Assembly (NCBI GenBank): GCA_024138015.1
Contig: JAMXBB010000004.1
Span: 108,093,176-108,157,175 of the forward strand
Length of the DNA: 64,000 bases
Direction of reading: 5' to 3'
Source of the DNA: Lumnitzera littorea
Lineage: Eukaryota > Streptophyta > Magnoliopsida > Myrtales > Combretaceae
Positions 23,833-34,212 of the stretch are shown here, piece by piece (positions within the stretch are counted from its first letter, which is position 1; the number at the start of each line of letters is the position of its first letter). The notes under the pieces were generated by a model that saw only the letters and a program-made list of their open reading frames with translations, made no database searches and was not told where the DNA came from. The position numbers and the translations under genes were made by a program.

Positions 23833-25718
23833 AGTTGAGCCCTATTTCAATTTCCTTAATTTAACTTATATTAAGCCCAACTTACTTAATATAAATTACT
23901 TCACATTAAATTAAGAAAAAAAAATTTTAATAAAAAAAATGGAGTTACCAACCAGTTCAATTGGTAAAAAAGATAAATTAGAGTTTTTGGGTAAGAAAAT
24001 CCTAATTTAACTACTAGTCTATGGATATTCTAAAAAGAATTAATTTTTAGAAAATTAAACTAAAAAACCGGATTCATGGGCTAACCTATTAAGATTAAGT
24101 TATCATGTAAAAATTTTAAAAATTGATGGGCTTTTATTTTTATAATTTTCCGAAAATACTAAAATTATACCTAAATGTACAAAAAATAACTAAAATGGTT
24201 ATTATTATTTTTTATTATGAATTTCTAAGAAAAAAAAGTTTTTTTATTTTTTATGCAGTTGCTTCAAAGGTGTTTACGTACTCGCTAATTGGGATCAAAT
24301 CGATCGTAGTTTTCTTTTATAAAATTTTTAGTGAGTAGTTCATTTTTATATTGAAAACCAAGCCAGGTTTATGTATTTTATCAATTTATTATTTTAAGAA
24401 AACAAACCTAAAATAATTTAATTTTTCCGAATTAAATTAAAAAAACCCTAACTAACCAAATCTTTTTGAAAAAACTCAATTTAAGATTTTTTTTATTTTT
24501 CAAAACCATTATATGTCAAAATATATATTTTTTATTAAAAAAACACAATTTTTCAAAAAAATTTAATTCAACTAAATTTTATTGGAAAATAAAAAATTTG
24601 CAATAAGAATAAAAAACTTGCACTTAAACACAAAAATAGTTAATAAAATAAAAAAATATTAATAGAATTAATAAAATAAATAAATAATAATAATAAATTA
24701 ATGAAAATTTACCTAGCATCGGATCATATCGATGTTAGGCGATGATGGACGGTGGATTGGGTGACCCTAGGTGGCAAGCTAAGTGCTACTGGGCGATGCT
24801 AGGCGGTAGACTAAGTATTGCTAGGTGAGAGATTAAGCGATGTTGGGTGAGAGACTGGGTGACTGGTTAGGTGCTATTGAACAACAGGCTGGGTAAGAGA
24901 CTGGGCAACTAGTTGGGTATTGTTGGGCGACAGGCTGGGTGATTGGTTGGGTGCTGTTGAGCGACAGGCTGGGCGTTGCTGGGCGAGAGTAGGCGACGCT
25001 AGGCGATGTTGGGCGCTGCTGGGTGACGCTGAGTAGTGGATTAAGCGATAAGCTGGGTGAGAGACTAGGCAACGTTAGGCACTGTTGGGCGAGAGCACGG
25101 GCGGTGACAGTGATGGTTGTGTAGTAGTGCTAGGTGGTACTATATGGTGTTGCGTGGTGGTTGTGAGGTGGCGCGGTGGCGTTTGTATGGTGTTTTGGGT
25201 AAGAGTGTGATTAAAAAAAAAAAACCGTCCTTAAAACCTCCGTCAATATGCTATTTATAAGGTCAAAATTAAATCTTTCGTATAAAAGATATAGAAGATT
25301 CGATTGAGATTCTTCTAAGATTTACCTTAACTTTTAGAAACCCTAGTTATTTTGGGCCTTCTATTTCTTCCAAGATCCGATTCGCTCCGCTCTAATGTAG
25401 CTCAATAATTCTCTAATCTGATTTAAGTCCTTAAATTAGATGAATTTTATTTTATATTGATTTGGCCTAAAATTAATTAAGCCCATATTGTCACCTAATC
25501 TAACAATCCAACTCAATTCAATTCAATACAACACGACTCGACTTATGCCTCGACTTACAACGACTTGACTTTACTCGACTCAATATAATTCGACTTAACT
25601 TGATACGACACAACTTAATATGATTCTTTTATTATTATTATTATTATTTTTCTACTTTTCTGTTTATTTATTAACTTAGCTCAATTAATAAAAAATTGGC
25701 AAAAATGAAGTGTCTACA
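23833..25718 (-). repeat. 3' LTR of the nested Gypsy element (1886 bp)
   Basis: Runs from agttgagccc to gtgtctaca on the plus strand. It matches 31653-33353 throughout, for example CCTATTTCAATTTC at the left and CAATTAATAAAAAATTGG near the right. The outer TG has become AG. It is 185 bp longer than its partner, mainly because its internal GCTGGGCGAC minisatellite is longer. Confidence 0.85.
24715..25125. repeat. GC-rich minisatellite inside the 3' LTR
   Basis: Degenerate units of about 10-11 bp (GCTGGGCGAC, GCTAGGCGAT, GATTGGGTG) repeated for about 400 bp in an otherwise AT-rich LTR. Open minus-strand frames here (Pro/Ser/Gln-rich) are products of the repeat. Confidence 0.8.
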
Positions 25719-28171
25719 AAGATAAAAGAGATATCTATTTTTGCTAGACTTGACTTGGATAATCTAAAGAGGATAGATCTCTTTAAGATTAAAAACTTGT
25801 TTTAGTGGATAATCTGAGGATGATAAATCTCTTTCAGGATAAGTTGCTCGAGAGGATAGATCTTTCAAAGATAAGATGAGACAACACTCTCATGAGCAAG
25901 CGATCTTTTAAATGACTAGATGGCACTCCTTTAAGCAAGCGATCCAAGAAAGGATTGATAAGATAGCATTCTTAGAAAGGAATAGATAGGACAGCGCTCC
26001 TATGAGCAAGCGATCCTAGAAAGATAGGATAGCGCTCCTTTGATCAAGTAATCCTAGACAAGATTGGATGGCGCTCCTATGAGCAGGCGATCTAAGAAAA
26101 GATTAGATGGTGCTCCTATGAGCAGGCGATCTAGTTAAGGATTAGATAGGACAGTGCTCCTATGAGCAAGAGATCCTAAAAAAGATTGGATGGCACTCCA
26201 TTAAGTAAGTGACTTAACTAAAGATTAGATAGGACAGCACTCCCATGAGCAAGCGATCCTAAAAAGGATTTAATGGTGCTCCATTGAGCAAGCGACCCAT
26301 CTAAGGATAGGACAACACTTCTTTGAGCAGGCGATCCTTAAAAAGATTGGATGTCACTCCTATGAGTAGGCAATCCAGCTAAGGATTAGATAGAACAGTG
26401 CTCCCATGAACAAGTGATCCTAAAAAGGATTGGATGGTACTCCATTGAGTAAGCGACCCAACTAAGGATAGGACAGCGCTCCTTTGAGTAGGCAATCTTA
26501 GAAAGGATTTTGATGAGTTTTAACAAAATGATCTGAGACTTAAGTTTGAAGGATTTTGATGATTTTTTGAAAATATTTTTTTTCTAGCAATTTTTTTTTA
26601 AAAGGTTTTTCTTTTTTCTTCTTTTTTTTTTTTTTTTTGTCAAGAAATTCAAAACACCCTTAGATAGAAAATTGTGTTGCTAACAAGTAAGAAAGTTTTG
26701 AAAACTCTAAAGACCACAAATAAGGGGTTGACTTGCCCCTTACCCGTTGATCACTCATTCTCTCAGTCTTGTTTCGTAGAACATAATTCATGATCTTTGA
26801 ACTTTTTAGAATCATTTATGACCATTTACGTTTGTGACAAAGTACTTAACTCTTCAATTTTCCACTAAGGGGATAGATATCATTACTCGAAATGTTTAGT
26901 CTAATTAGACTTCTTTGCACTCTTATAAGTCTATTTTTACTCTCGACATCAATTCTAAAAATTGTAGCCTATCTAGGTTTGTAATATAAGGCTTTTGGTC
27001 AATGGTTTAAGCAAATGGATATCAATGTACTTGGCTAATTATGAAGAAATCATATGCAATTAGTCTCGGGTTTACAAGCCAAGAACCTAAGAGAAACTAA
27101 ATATGGGCTTGCCCCAGTTTCATGAGCAAATTTCACTAAAGATAAGTCCATTTCTTTAGTCAAAAGAGTTTCATTAAGGCTAATACAGTGGGTAAGATCA
27201 TACAGTAAGGGCCTTGCTTTCAAGCTTAAGAATTGAAAGTGTTTATCCTTTGGATACCATCACAAGTTCGGACTTTAGGCTTTATTGGTAATTTGGTTAG
27301 TCTTTGAAGGTGATCACCTTGCTAATATTTTCAATCTTTTTTTTTTCACCTTTTTCTTTTTCTTTTTCTCTTTTTTTCTTTCTTTTGTTTGTTGTGATTA
27401 AAATCCCTAAAACCATTGGTTCAAATAGTATAACCTTTAGAGAAGTATATATGGCATGGAGTGCTTGGGAAAGAATCTATGGACTTGATGTGTTTGAATA
27501 AGTGTACAGGCTTAAGTGAGGTGTATATGGTTTGAAGCTCTTCTTCATTCTAAAGAAATTCAATTATCTTTGACAATATTTGCTCGTGAATTGGCATAAC
27601 TAAGGCAAGCACATATTAGTCTACTCCTTCTTCTCTAGATTGATAACCTTAACCTCCTAATTGCCCTAGTTTGGGGTGGTTCTTAGCAGGTATAATTTTA
27701 AGAAAAATTCGTTAAAGGTTCAAAAGGATTTGCAAAGGATAACTGTGTTTAGGGATAATGAAATGAATGCCTAATAACATTTTGACACGTATACTAAGTT
27801 CAAGACAGACCTCCTTTAAGGAATGAGTCCAATTATTCACCTTGATGGCACTCTTCTCTCATGAGTATTTAGGGTTAGTGTTTGGGACATGAGTTGCCTC
27901 TTTTCATCCTAAACCTTTCAAGTAATGTATTATCATTCCCTTAAGTGGAAAGTTTTAAGTTTCGAGTTTACATTTTCTTTATCTATTTTCACTCATTCAA
28001 AATGCCCCTATTTGAATTAAGTTAACTTCATAGCATACAAAGACAAGAATACACATGAAAACTACTTTATTTAATAACTCGTATCTATTACAAGCTCCAA
28101 AATGAAAGAAAATGCATGAACTAAAATTCTTTCCTATTTCTTGCCCCTATTTCTATCACCTCTTAGTCCAT
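25719..28171 (-). other. Non-coding 3' region of the nested element where pol would be expected
   Basis: On the minus strand this lies between the gag end and the 3' LTR. Apart from the tandem array it contains AT-rich DNA with T-rich runs near 26590-26640 and 27340-27390. Frames are short, and none carries YxDD-like, DTG/DSG-like or integrase zinc motifs that I can see. Confidence 0.6.
25870..26515. repeat. Tandem array, ~41-bp monomer with a ~83-bp higher-order unit
   Basis: Repeats of GATAGGACAGCGCTCCTATGAGCAAGCGATCCTAGAAAGG-like units, about 16 copies. Alternating variants (CTCCTATGAGC..GATCC and CTCCATTGAGC..GACCC) recur at 26198, 26281 and 26442, spacings of 83 and 161 bp, so units are organised in pairs. 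It lies between gag and the 3' LTR on the element's strand. Tat-type elements are known to carry such 3' tandem repeats. Confidence 0.85.
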
Positions 28172-30102
28172 TCAACTAAATTGATCTTTTGAAGATATAC
28201 CTAACTTCTTCAAATGGCAAGCCACCTTGTCAGATGACAGTAGTAGACCCTTAATGCCTAATACTGGAATTTGTCTACTTGATGCTTCTTTAAAACCTAG
28301 GGAAGGAATACTACTGTTAATCGACCCATCAGTCTCTAGAAAACTTAGGATAATCTTGGCATCAATCAAATCTTGCACCTTATGTTTCAATCTCCAACAA
28401 TCTTTAGTGGTATGTCCTACTTGGCCCACATGCTATTCACACCATTTGTTAGGGGTCATGATCTATTGGCTTGTATTTCTTTCTTGGGTTTTTGCATGTT
28501 AATAGTCCCACATCTCTCAATTGTTTAAACACTTGGGCCATTGGAACCTTGAATTGCATAAATCGCCTCTTCTTGTTATAGATGGGCTTGTCTTGATTAT
28601 AGGCTTTCCCCATCGACACATTCGGTCTTGATTTCTCTTTTACTGAATCATCTTCATGCTTGGGCTGTAACTTCCTATTTGTATTAAGATGTAGGTTTTT
28701 GAGTTGCTTTAGTACATAGCCCATCACCATTTCCGTGCTAGTGAGCCTTTCTTCTAATATCACCAACTTTTCTTCTAGGGTAATAACCCTTTCTTCTAGA
28801 CCCTGGCAATAACATGCCCCCTAGACTCGACTATTCAAATATGTCTCTAGTAACTTTTCTAATCCTTGTATCATGTTGATAGTAGGCTCTGTATAGAAGC
28901 TGGGCCTTGGATCCCTAACGAAGTTCAACTAGACCAATTTTTCATTAATCAAATCTTGGACTTTATTCTTCAACTCCTAGCAATGGTTAGTAGCATGCCC
29001 CTATTGACCAATATGGTACTTGCATTATGCATTGGGATAGTATTTCTAAGGTTTATACCTTAGTGTTGGAGTCTTAGGATGTAGTAAACCCTCTTCTTTT
29101 AGGAGGCGATAGACTTGAGACATAGGAATCGGGATATGAGTTAACCTCTTTCTAGGTGATTTCTAGCTTAGCTTATTTTCCTTAAGCTCTGGACTAATGC
29201 TTAGGGCACTAGGCTCGTGTATTATTAGATAGGACGTCGTAGTGTTCACAGCGGCCTCTGAATCCAATAGGGCTAATCCCTTCCTTATCAATCTCCCCAT
29301 TTTAATAGCATCTTCAATGCGACTACCAACTGCAACTACATTTGCAAATGTAGAAGCAGTATGGCTTAAGAGGTGATTATAATAAGGTTCACCTAATGTG
29401 TGGATAAATATGTTGATCAATTCGTTTTCTGGCAATTATACTGTAGCTTGAATGGCTATAGATCTCCATCTCTGGGCATACTGCTTAAAGGACTTGGTCA
29501 ACTCCATTTTTATGTTATTCAAATTTGTTAGGGATGGAGCCACTTCTTCATTGAACTTATACTATTGATAAAAGGCTCGAGCTTGCTTATCCTAAGTATC
29601 AAGCTTAAATAAGTCTTGTTGGGCATACCAAATCAACACCAGGCTAGTTAAGCTATCTTGGAAAGTTTGAATCATCGACTGCTCATATTTAGAGAATTGG
29701 GCGAACATAAAGCTTAAGGTGAAGTTTAGGACCACCTGTTCTATCATACTTTTCGAAATTTGGTACCTTAAACTTCTTGGATAACCCATGGTCTTCAAAA
29801 GTGCAAATACTGCTTAAGCCCAAATCACTTTACACATCATAATCCTTGAGAACTTCCATTTTCTCTTCAATTTTCTAGAAGATTTCTTCTTCCATTTTCA
29901 TCAATTTCTACACCAATTCCTTTCCCAGGCCTTTGTTGCTATTGTTGAGCTCATGAATCAGCAACTCTTCAGGCTTGTCTGTCTTAGATGGTATGTCAAT
30001 AGGCCCCTAAGCTTAGGTATAGGCCATGGTTTCAACTTATTTCGTATGCTTTCTCAGAACCCCTTCGACTGTAGATATTTTATGTTTAAGAGCTTCAAAC
30101 AT
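28172..30102 (-). pseudogene. Decayed Gypsy gag with a duplicated C-terminal region
   Basis: Gag forms the capsid-like particle of an LTR retrotransposon. Read on the minus strand from an ATG at 30102, it begins MFEALKHKISTVEGVLRKH. A KFKVPNFEKYDRTGG block (about 29.73-29.78 kb) leads into the Retrotrans_gag core, with FQDSLTSLVLIWYAQQDL, YKFNEEVAPS, FKQYAQRWRS and ELINIFIHTLGEPYYNHLL down to about 29.2 kb. Then comes IPIPMSQVYRLLKEEGLL and a C-x2-H-x5-H-x4-C knuckle ending in KNKVQDLI (about 28.93-29.15 kb), a heptad-like stretch LEERVITLEEKLVILEERL (near 28.78 kb), and a second copy of the same modules: VPMAQVFKQLRDVGLL, then a knuckle with GHTTKDCWRLKHKVQDLID (about 28.35-28.57 kb). Several stops and at least two frameshifts make it non-functional. 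Confidence 0.85.
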
Positions 30103-31631
30103 CTTGTTTTTGAAAATAAGTGATTATAGGCTTCGGGTTAGGCCAGATCACTTTGAAAGTAATGTTTCAAAGCCTGTAAGAATCCCTTCTTGTTAGCAAC
30201 ACTGCATCGAGTTTTTAATTTTGAAACTATCATTTTTTTTTTTGGAAACTTTTATTAGAAGATCGATGCTTATTTTATATTGTAGAAGCCTAGTACTGTT
30301 ATCGACGAATCTAAACAAAGAAAACATTAGGACTGATGACTAAGGACTTGGGATGACGATAATATTACTGGGATGATATGGAGAAGTAAAAATTATTTTA
30401 CAATGAGAAACTTATTGAATAAATGACATAAGGGTAACAACTCATGGAAAAAACTCTATTAGGACCATGATAACCTAAGGGCTAAATACGAAGAATGAGA
30501 ACTTAGATATTTACAAGATTAATAACCTTAAGATAGAAAATAATTCACAATGAAAATCTAATGATTAAATCTTTTTTTAATTTTTTTTATTTTATTAGTT
30601 CGTAATAGAATGGTACATGTAATGCATTGTAATAGGAATTTACTAAGTAAAAAATTATCATGAAACTGGTTTTTGATAATAAAATACCATTTCGAAATTT
30701 CTCATTTTTTAAAAAATGTTGAAAAGTCTTTTAAAAAAAAAATAACAGTTCTATAATAATCTTTATCATGATTACATGCCCCAAAAAATTTACAAGTTGA
30801 TATAGAAATTTTTTTTTTTTACATTAGCACATTATGGTATGGGGGGAATACTAATGGTTTTTAGCATTTTACATTAAATGTTATATTAACAACCTATTAC
30901 TGGTGAAATAAAACAAAATCTATAAGATTCATATATATTACAAAAGATAACATATATAAACAACTATGCAAAATAAATGTGATGTAATATGCTACACATG
31001 CGTGTAATGTAATGGGGTTAGTCATTAATAAACTATAGGAATTATGATAAATCTACAGTAAAAAAGCACCTTTCTATATAAGTATATTCAAAATAAGATT
31101 TAATAAAAATGAAGCTCGTGTATACTAAGGGTTATTGATTTTTTTAATTAAAAATGATCGATAAACTGACCGCAAAATTAAATCAGGCTTTTCCTATAAT
31201 TTAAAAATAATTATCCCTTTTTTCTAAAAGAATGATGCAAGAGGCTAGAGTTTACAAGTCTCAAGCTCTATAGCTCTAAAACTTTTTGGAGAGAGGCTAG
31301 TAGGCTATATTGACGCCTGAGTGGGCTCGCCTATTATAGTTAGGTGAGGGTAAAGACCCTAGCGACCTGAGAGTTATATAATGGCGGCTTGTCCTAAGTT
31401 CTTTAGGTGGCCCAACCACATCTAAACATGCAAATGATTATTGAAAATGAAAAAAGAACCCCCCTTAATTCCCCAAGAAGGCGTATTGGGTCGAGCTTTT
31501 TTTTTTTTCTCTTAGAGTCTACATCACTAAAAAACAATTAGTACAACTATAATATAATACAAAATTAAAATAATGGTATAAAAACCCATCAATAATTTCT
31601 TTAATTTTCACATGGTTAGTCAACTAGGCGT
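30103..31631 (-). other. Leader of the nested Gypsy element
   Basis: Between the primer-binding-like motif and the gag start on the minus strand. AT-rich, with no coding block seen. A GC-richer patch lies at 31240-31420. Confidence 0.5.
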
Positions 31632-31648
31632 TCCTAGTGGAGTTGCTA
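31632..31648 (-). other. Primer-binding-like motif of the nested element
   Basis: The minus strand reads TAGCAACTCCACTAGGA four bases inside the 5' LTR. It resembles the TGGCGACTCC..GGGGA motif that follows the 5' LTR in many plant Gypsy elements. The same motif occurs at 56412-56428, TAGCAACTCCATTGGGG. It fixes the reading strand. Confidence 0.65.
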
Positions 31649-31652
31649 ATTC

Positions 31653-33353
31653 TGTCGAGTCCTATTTCAATTTCTTTAATTTAACTTATATTAAGCCTAG
31701 CCCGGTTAATATAAATTATTTGACATTAAATTAAGGATAAAAAATTTTAATAAAAAAAATGGAGCCACAATCCAGTTCAACTGGTAATAAAAGATAAATT
31801 AGGGTTTTCAGCCTTAATTTAACTACAGTTCTGCGGATATGCTAAAATAAATTAATTTTGAGAAAATTGAACCACAAAATTAGGTTTGAGTGTTAACTTA
31901 TTAAAACTAAGTCACCATGTAAAAATTTAAAAAATTGATGGGCTTTTATTTTTATAATTTTCTGAAAATACTAAAATTATACCTAAATGTACCAAAAATA
32001 ACTAAAGTGATTTTTATTATTTTTTATTACGAATTTCTAAGAATTTTTTTTTAATTTTTTATGCGGTTGCCCCGAAGGTGCCTACGTACCTGCTAGTCAG
32101 GATCAAACTGGTCGTAGTTCTCTTTTATAAAATTTTTAGTGAATGAGTTATTTTTATATTGAAAATCGAGCCAATTTTATATATTTTATCAATTTATTAT
32201 TTTAAGAAAACAAACCTAAAAAAATCTAATTTTTTTGAATTAAATAAGAAAACCCTAACTAATAAAATCTTTTTGAAAAAAACTCAATTTAATATTTTTT
32301 TATTTTTCAAAACCACTATATGTCAATATATATTTTTTTATTAAAAAAAACATGATTTAAAAAAATTAATTTAACTAAAATTTATTGGAAAATAAAAAAT
32401 TTGCAATAAGAATAAAAAACCTGCACTTAAACACTAAAATAGTTAATAAAAAAAATAACTAATAAAGTAAATTAATAAAAATTAATGAAATAAATAAATA
32501 ATAAAAAATTAATGAAAATTTACCTAATGTTAGATTGTGCCGATGTTGGGCGGTTGACTAGGCGTTGTTGGACGACGCTAAGTGGCAGACTGGGCGCTGT
32601 TAGGTGATGCTAGGCGATAGGTTAGGTGCTGCTAGGCGAGAGTAGGCGACGCTGGGCATTGCTGGGCGATGAATTAGGCGATAGGCTGGGCAAAAGATTG
32701 GGCAATGCTAGGTGATAGGTTAGGTGGTGGATTGGGCACTGCTGGGCAACGCTGGGCGACAAGCTGGGTGCTGCTGGGCGAGAGTACGGGCGATGATTGT
32801 AGTAGTTGTGCGGTGGTGCTAGGGTGGTACTGTATGGTGTTGCATGGTAGTTATGGGGTGGCATGGTGGTGTTTATGTGGTGTTTTAAGTAGGAGTGTGA
32901 TAAAAAAAAAAAAAAACAATCCCTGAAATCCCCGTCGATGTGCTATTTATAAACTCAAAATCGAATCTTTTGTATTAAAAATATAGAAGATTTGATTGCG
33001 ATTCTTCCAAGATTTACCCTAACTTCTAGAAACCCTAGTTATTTTGGGCCTTCTAGTTCTTTCAAGGCTTGACCCGGTCCACTACAATTTAGCCTAATAA
33101 TTTTCTAATTTGATTTAAGTCCTTAAATTAGATGAATTTTATTTTATATTGGTTTGGCCTAAAATTAATTAAGCATATATCGTCACCTAATCCAATAATC
33201 TAACTCAATTCAATTCAACATAACACGACTTGATATAATTCGACTTAACTCAATACGACACAGCTTGATATGATTCTTTTTTTTATTTTTTTTTCTATTT
33301 ATTTATTAACCTAGATCAATTAATAAAAAATTGGTAAAAATGAGGTGTCTACG
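31653..33353 (-). repeat. 5' LTR of the nested Gypsy element (1701 bp)
   Basis: Runs from tgtcgagtcc to gtgtctacg on the plus strand and matches 23833-25718. The terminal CA has become CG. It is followed by TATAT (33354-33358) and then by the resumed copy A. Confidence 0.85.
32522..32795. repeat. GC-rich minisatellite inside the 5' LTR
   Basis: The same GCTGGGCGAC-type units as in the other LTR, but a shorter array (about 275 bp against about 410 bp). It has changed length since the two LTRs were identical at insertion. Confidence 0.8.
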
Positions 33354-33358
33354 TATAT

Positions 33359-34212
33359 GACTTGGAATTCGAAATTGAACTTGCATAGCATCCTATTAGA
33401 AGAAATGTTTAGGGTTCTTCTGCCAAATACTAACCCTTTTAAAACGGATGGCGTTTGATAGCATAATAGATCCCTTCTTCATCCTTAGTCAAACTAAATG
33501 ATAAGAGAGGAGGTCGCAGTAAGGGTAAAGTCAATTGTTCGAAGGTAATCGCGGGAAGAGTAATGTCTCAATTGTACAAGCTTAGGTTTAGTCATAAACT
33601 GTTGCATAAACATGAAAACTCCTCAACCCGGATTAGAGCGGGTATAATTTCTCTAATCTTACGACGGACCAGATAACGTCGTACGATGACATTAGCTTGT
33701 ATATGTATTGCATCTAATTAATTTAGTTAATAACCCTGTTTATATTTGATGTATGGTTTTGAGTCTTCATCCAAACTTATTAAGTGATTGGTTGCTCCCA
33801 TCCCTATAGACATTGTTGTAGGTACTAACTAAGAAGCGGCCTATATTTACCTTGAAGATAATAACTGCTGGATCCTAAAGAGCAAGAAAATACATCTGAA
33901 GAATAGATATATCTCTAAGGTCTTAGTTCTTGTTTTAGAATCTTCAATTTTCAAGTAAAGTATTACTTATGTAATATAACATAATGAAATCTTGTAAACA
34001 TTAATTATAATATTTCAATCCTTGTATATATATTTTTTCATACTTTTTTAGGTAAATAATTTGCTTAATTTATAAACTGTTTACTTCAAAGCGGGTTAGT
34101 CGTGGACAGCTTGTATAAATCAGGTCTAAAATAACAGTTATAAAGTTAACTTCTATTTTAGAATGGTTTGTACGGTAGGACTGTTATGACTCTGTTGCTT
34201 CGTGGCATGACA
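33359..34212 (+). mobile_element. Solo LTR, second part (copy A)
   Basis: Continues the LTR interrupted at 23832: GACTTGGAATTCGAAATTG, then the conserved stem-loop block and a TAACAGTTATAAAGTTAAC block, ending GGCATGACA at 34212. It aligns with 43050-43898 of the uninterrupted copy B. Confidence 0.85.
33631..33658 (+). repeat. Conserved stem-loop of the LTR family (copy A)
   Basis: GATTAGAG, a 12-base loop, CTCTAATC, followed by TTACGACGG. Confidence 0.8.

Larger units (their letters stand above)
23833..33353 (-). mobile_element. Nested 9.5-kb Gypsy element with gag but no visible pol
   Basis: Two LTRs in direct orientation (23833-25718 and 31653-33353) bound an interior of about 5.9 kb, and TATAT occurs just outside both ends (23828-23832 and 33354-33358). 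The primer-binding-like motif next to the right LTR, and gag, show that it reads on the minus strand; its LTRs there begin TGTAGACACCTC or the like. From right to left the interior holds a leader (about 30.1-31.6 kb), a decayed gag (28.17-30.10 kb), 1.7 kb without coding signal, and a tandem array (25.87-26.52 kb). I see no protease, reverse transcriptase, RNase H or integrase motif in any frame. The layout resembles a gag-only, non-autonomous derivative of a Tat-like lineage. Lineage is inferred. Confidence 0.85.

Noticed and set aside
24833..25072. Minus-strand Pro/Ser-rich frame resembling a cell-wall protein
   Set aside because: It is a translation of the GCTGGGCGAC minisatellite in the LTR; a similar frame appears in the partner LTR at 32622-32864.
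25870..26515. Regular repeats with short variable parts, CRISPR-like at first sight
   Set aside because: The variable parts are just diverged monomers, the array lies inside a plant retrotransposon and no spacers are unique. Plant nuclear DNA has no CRISPR arrays.
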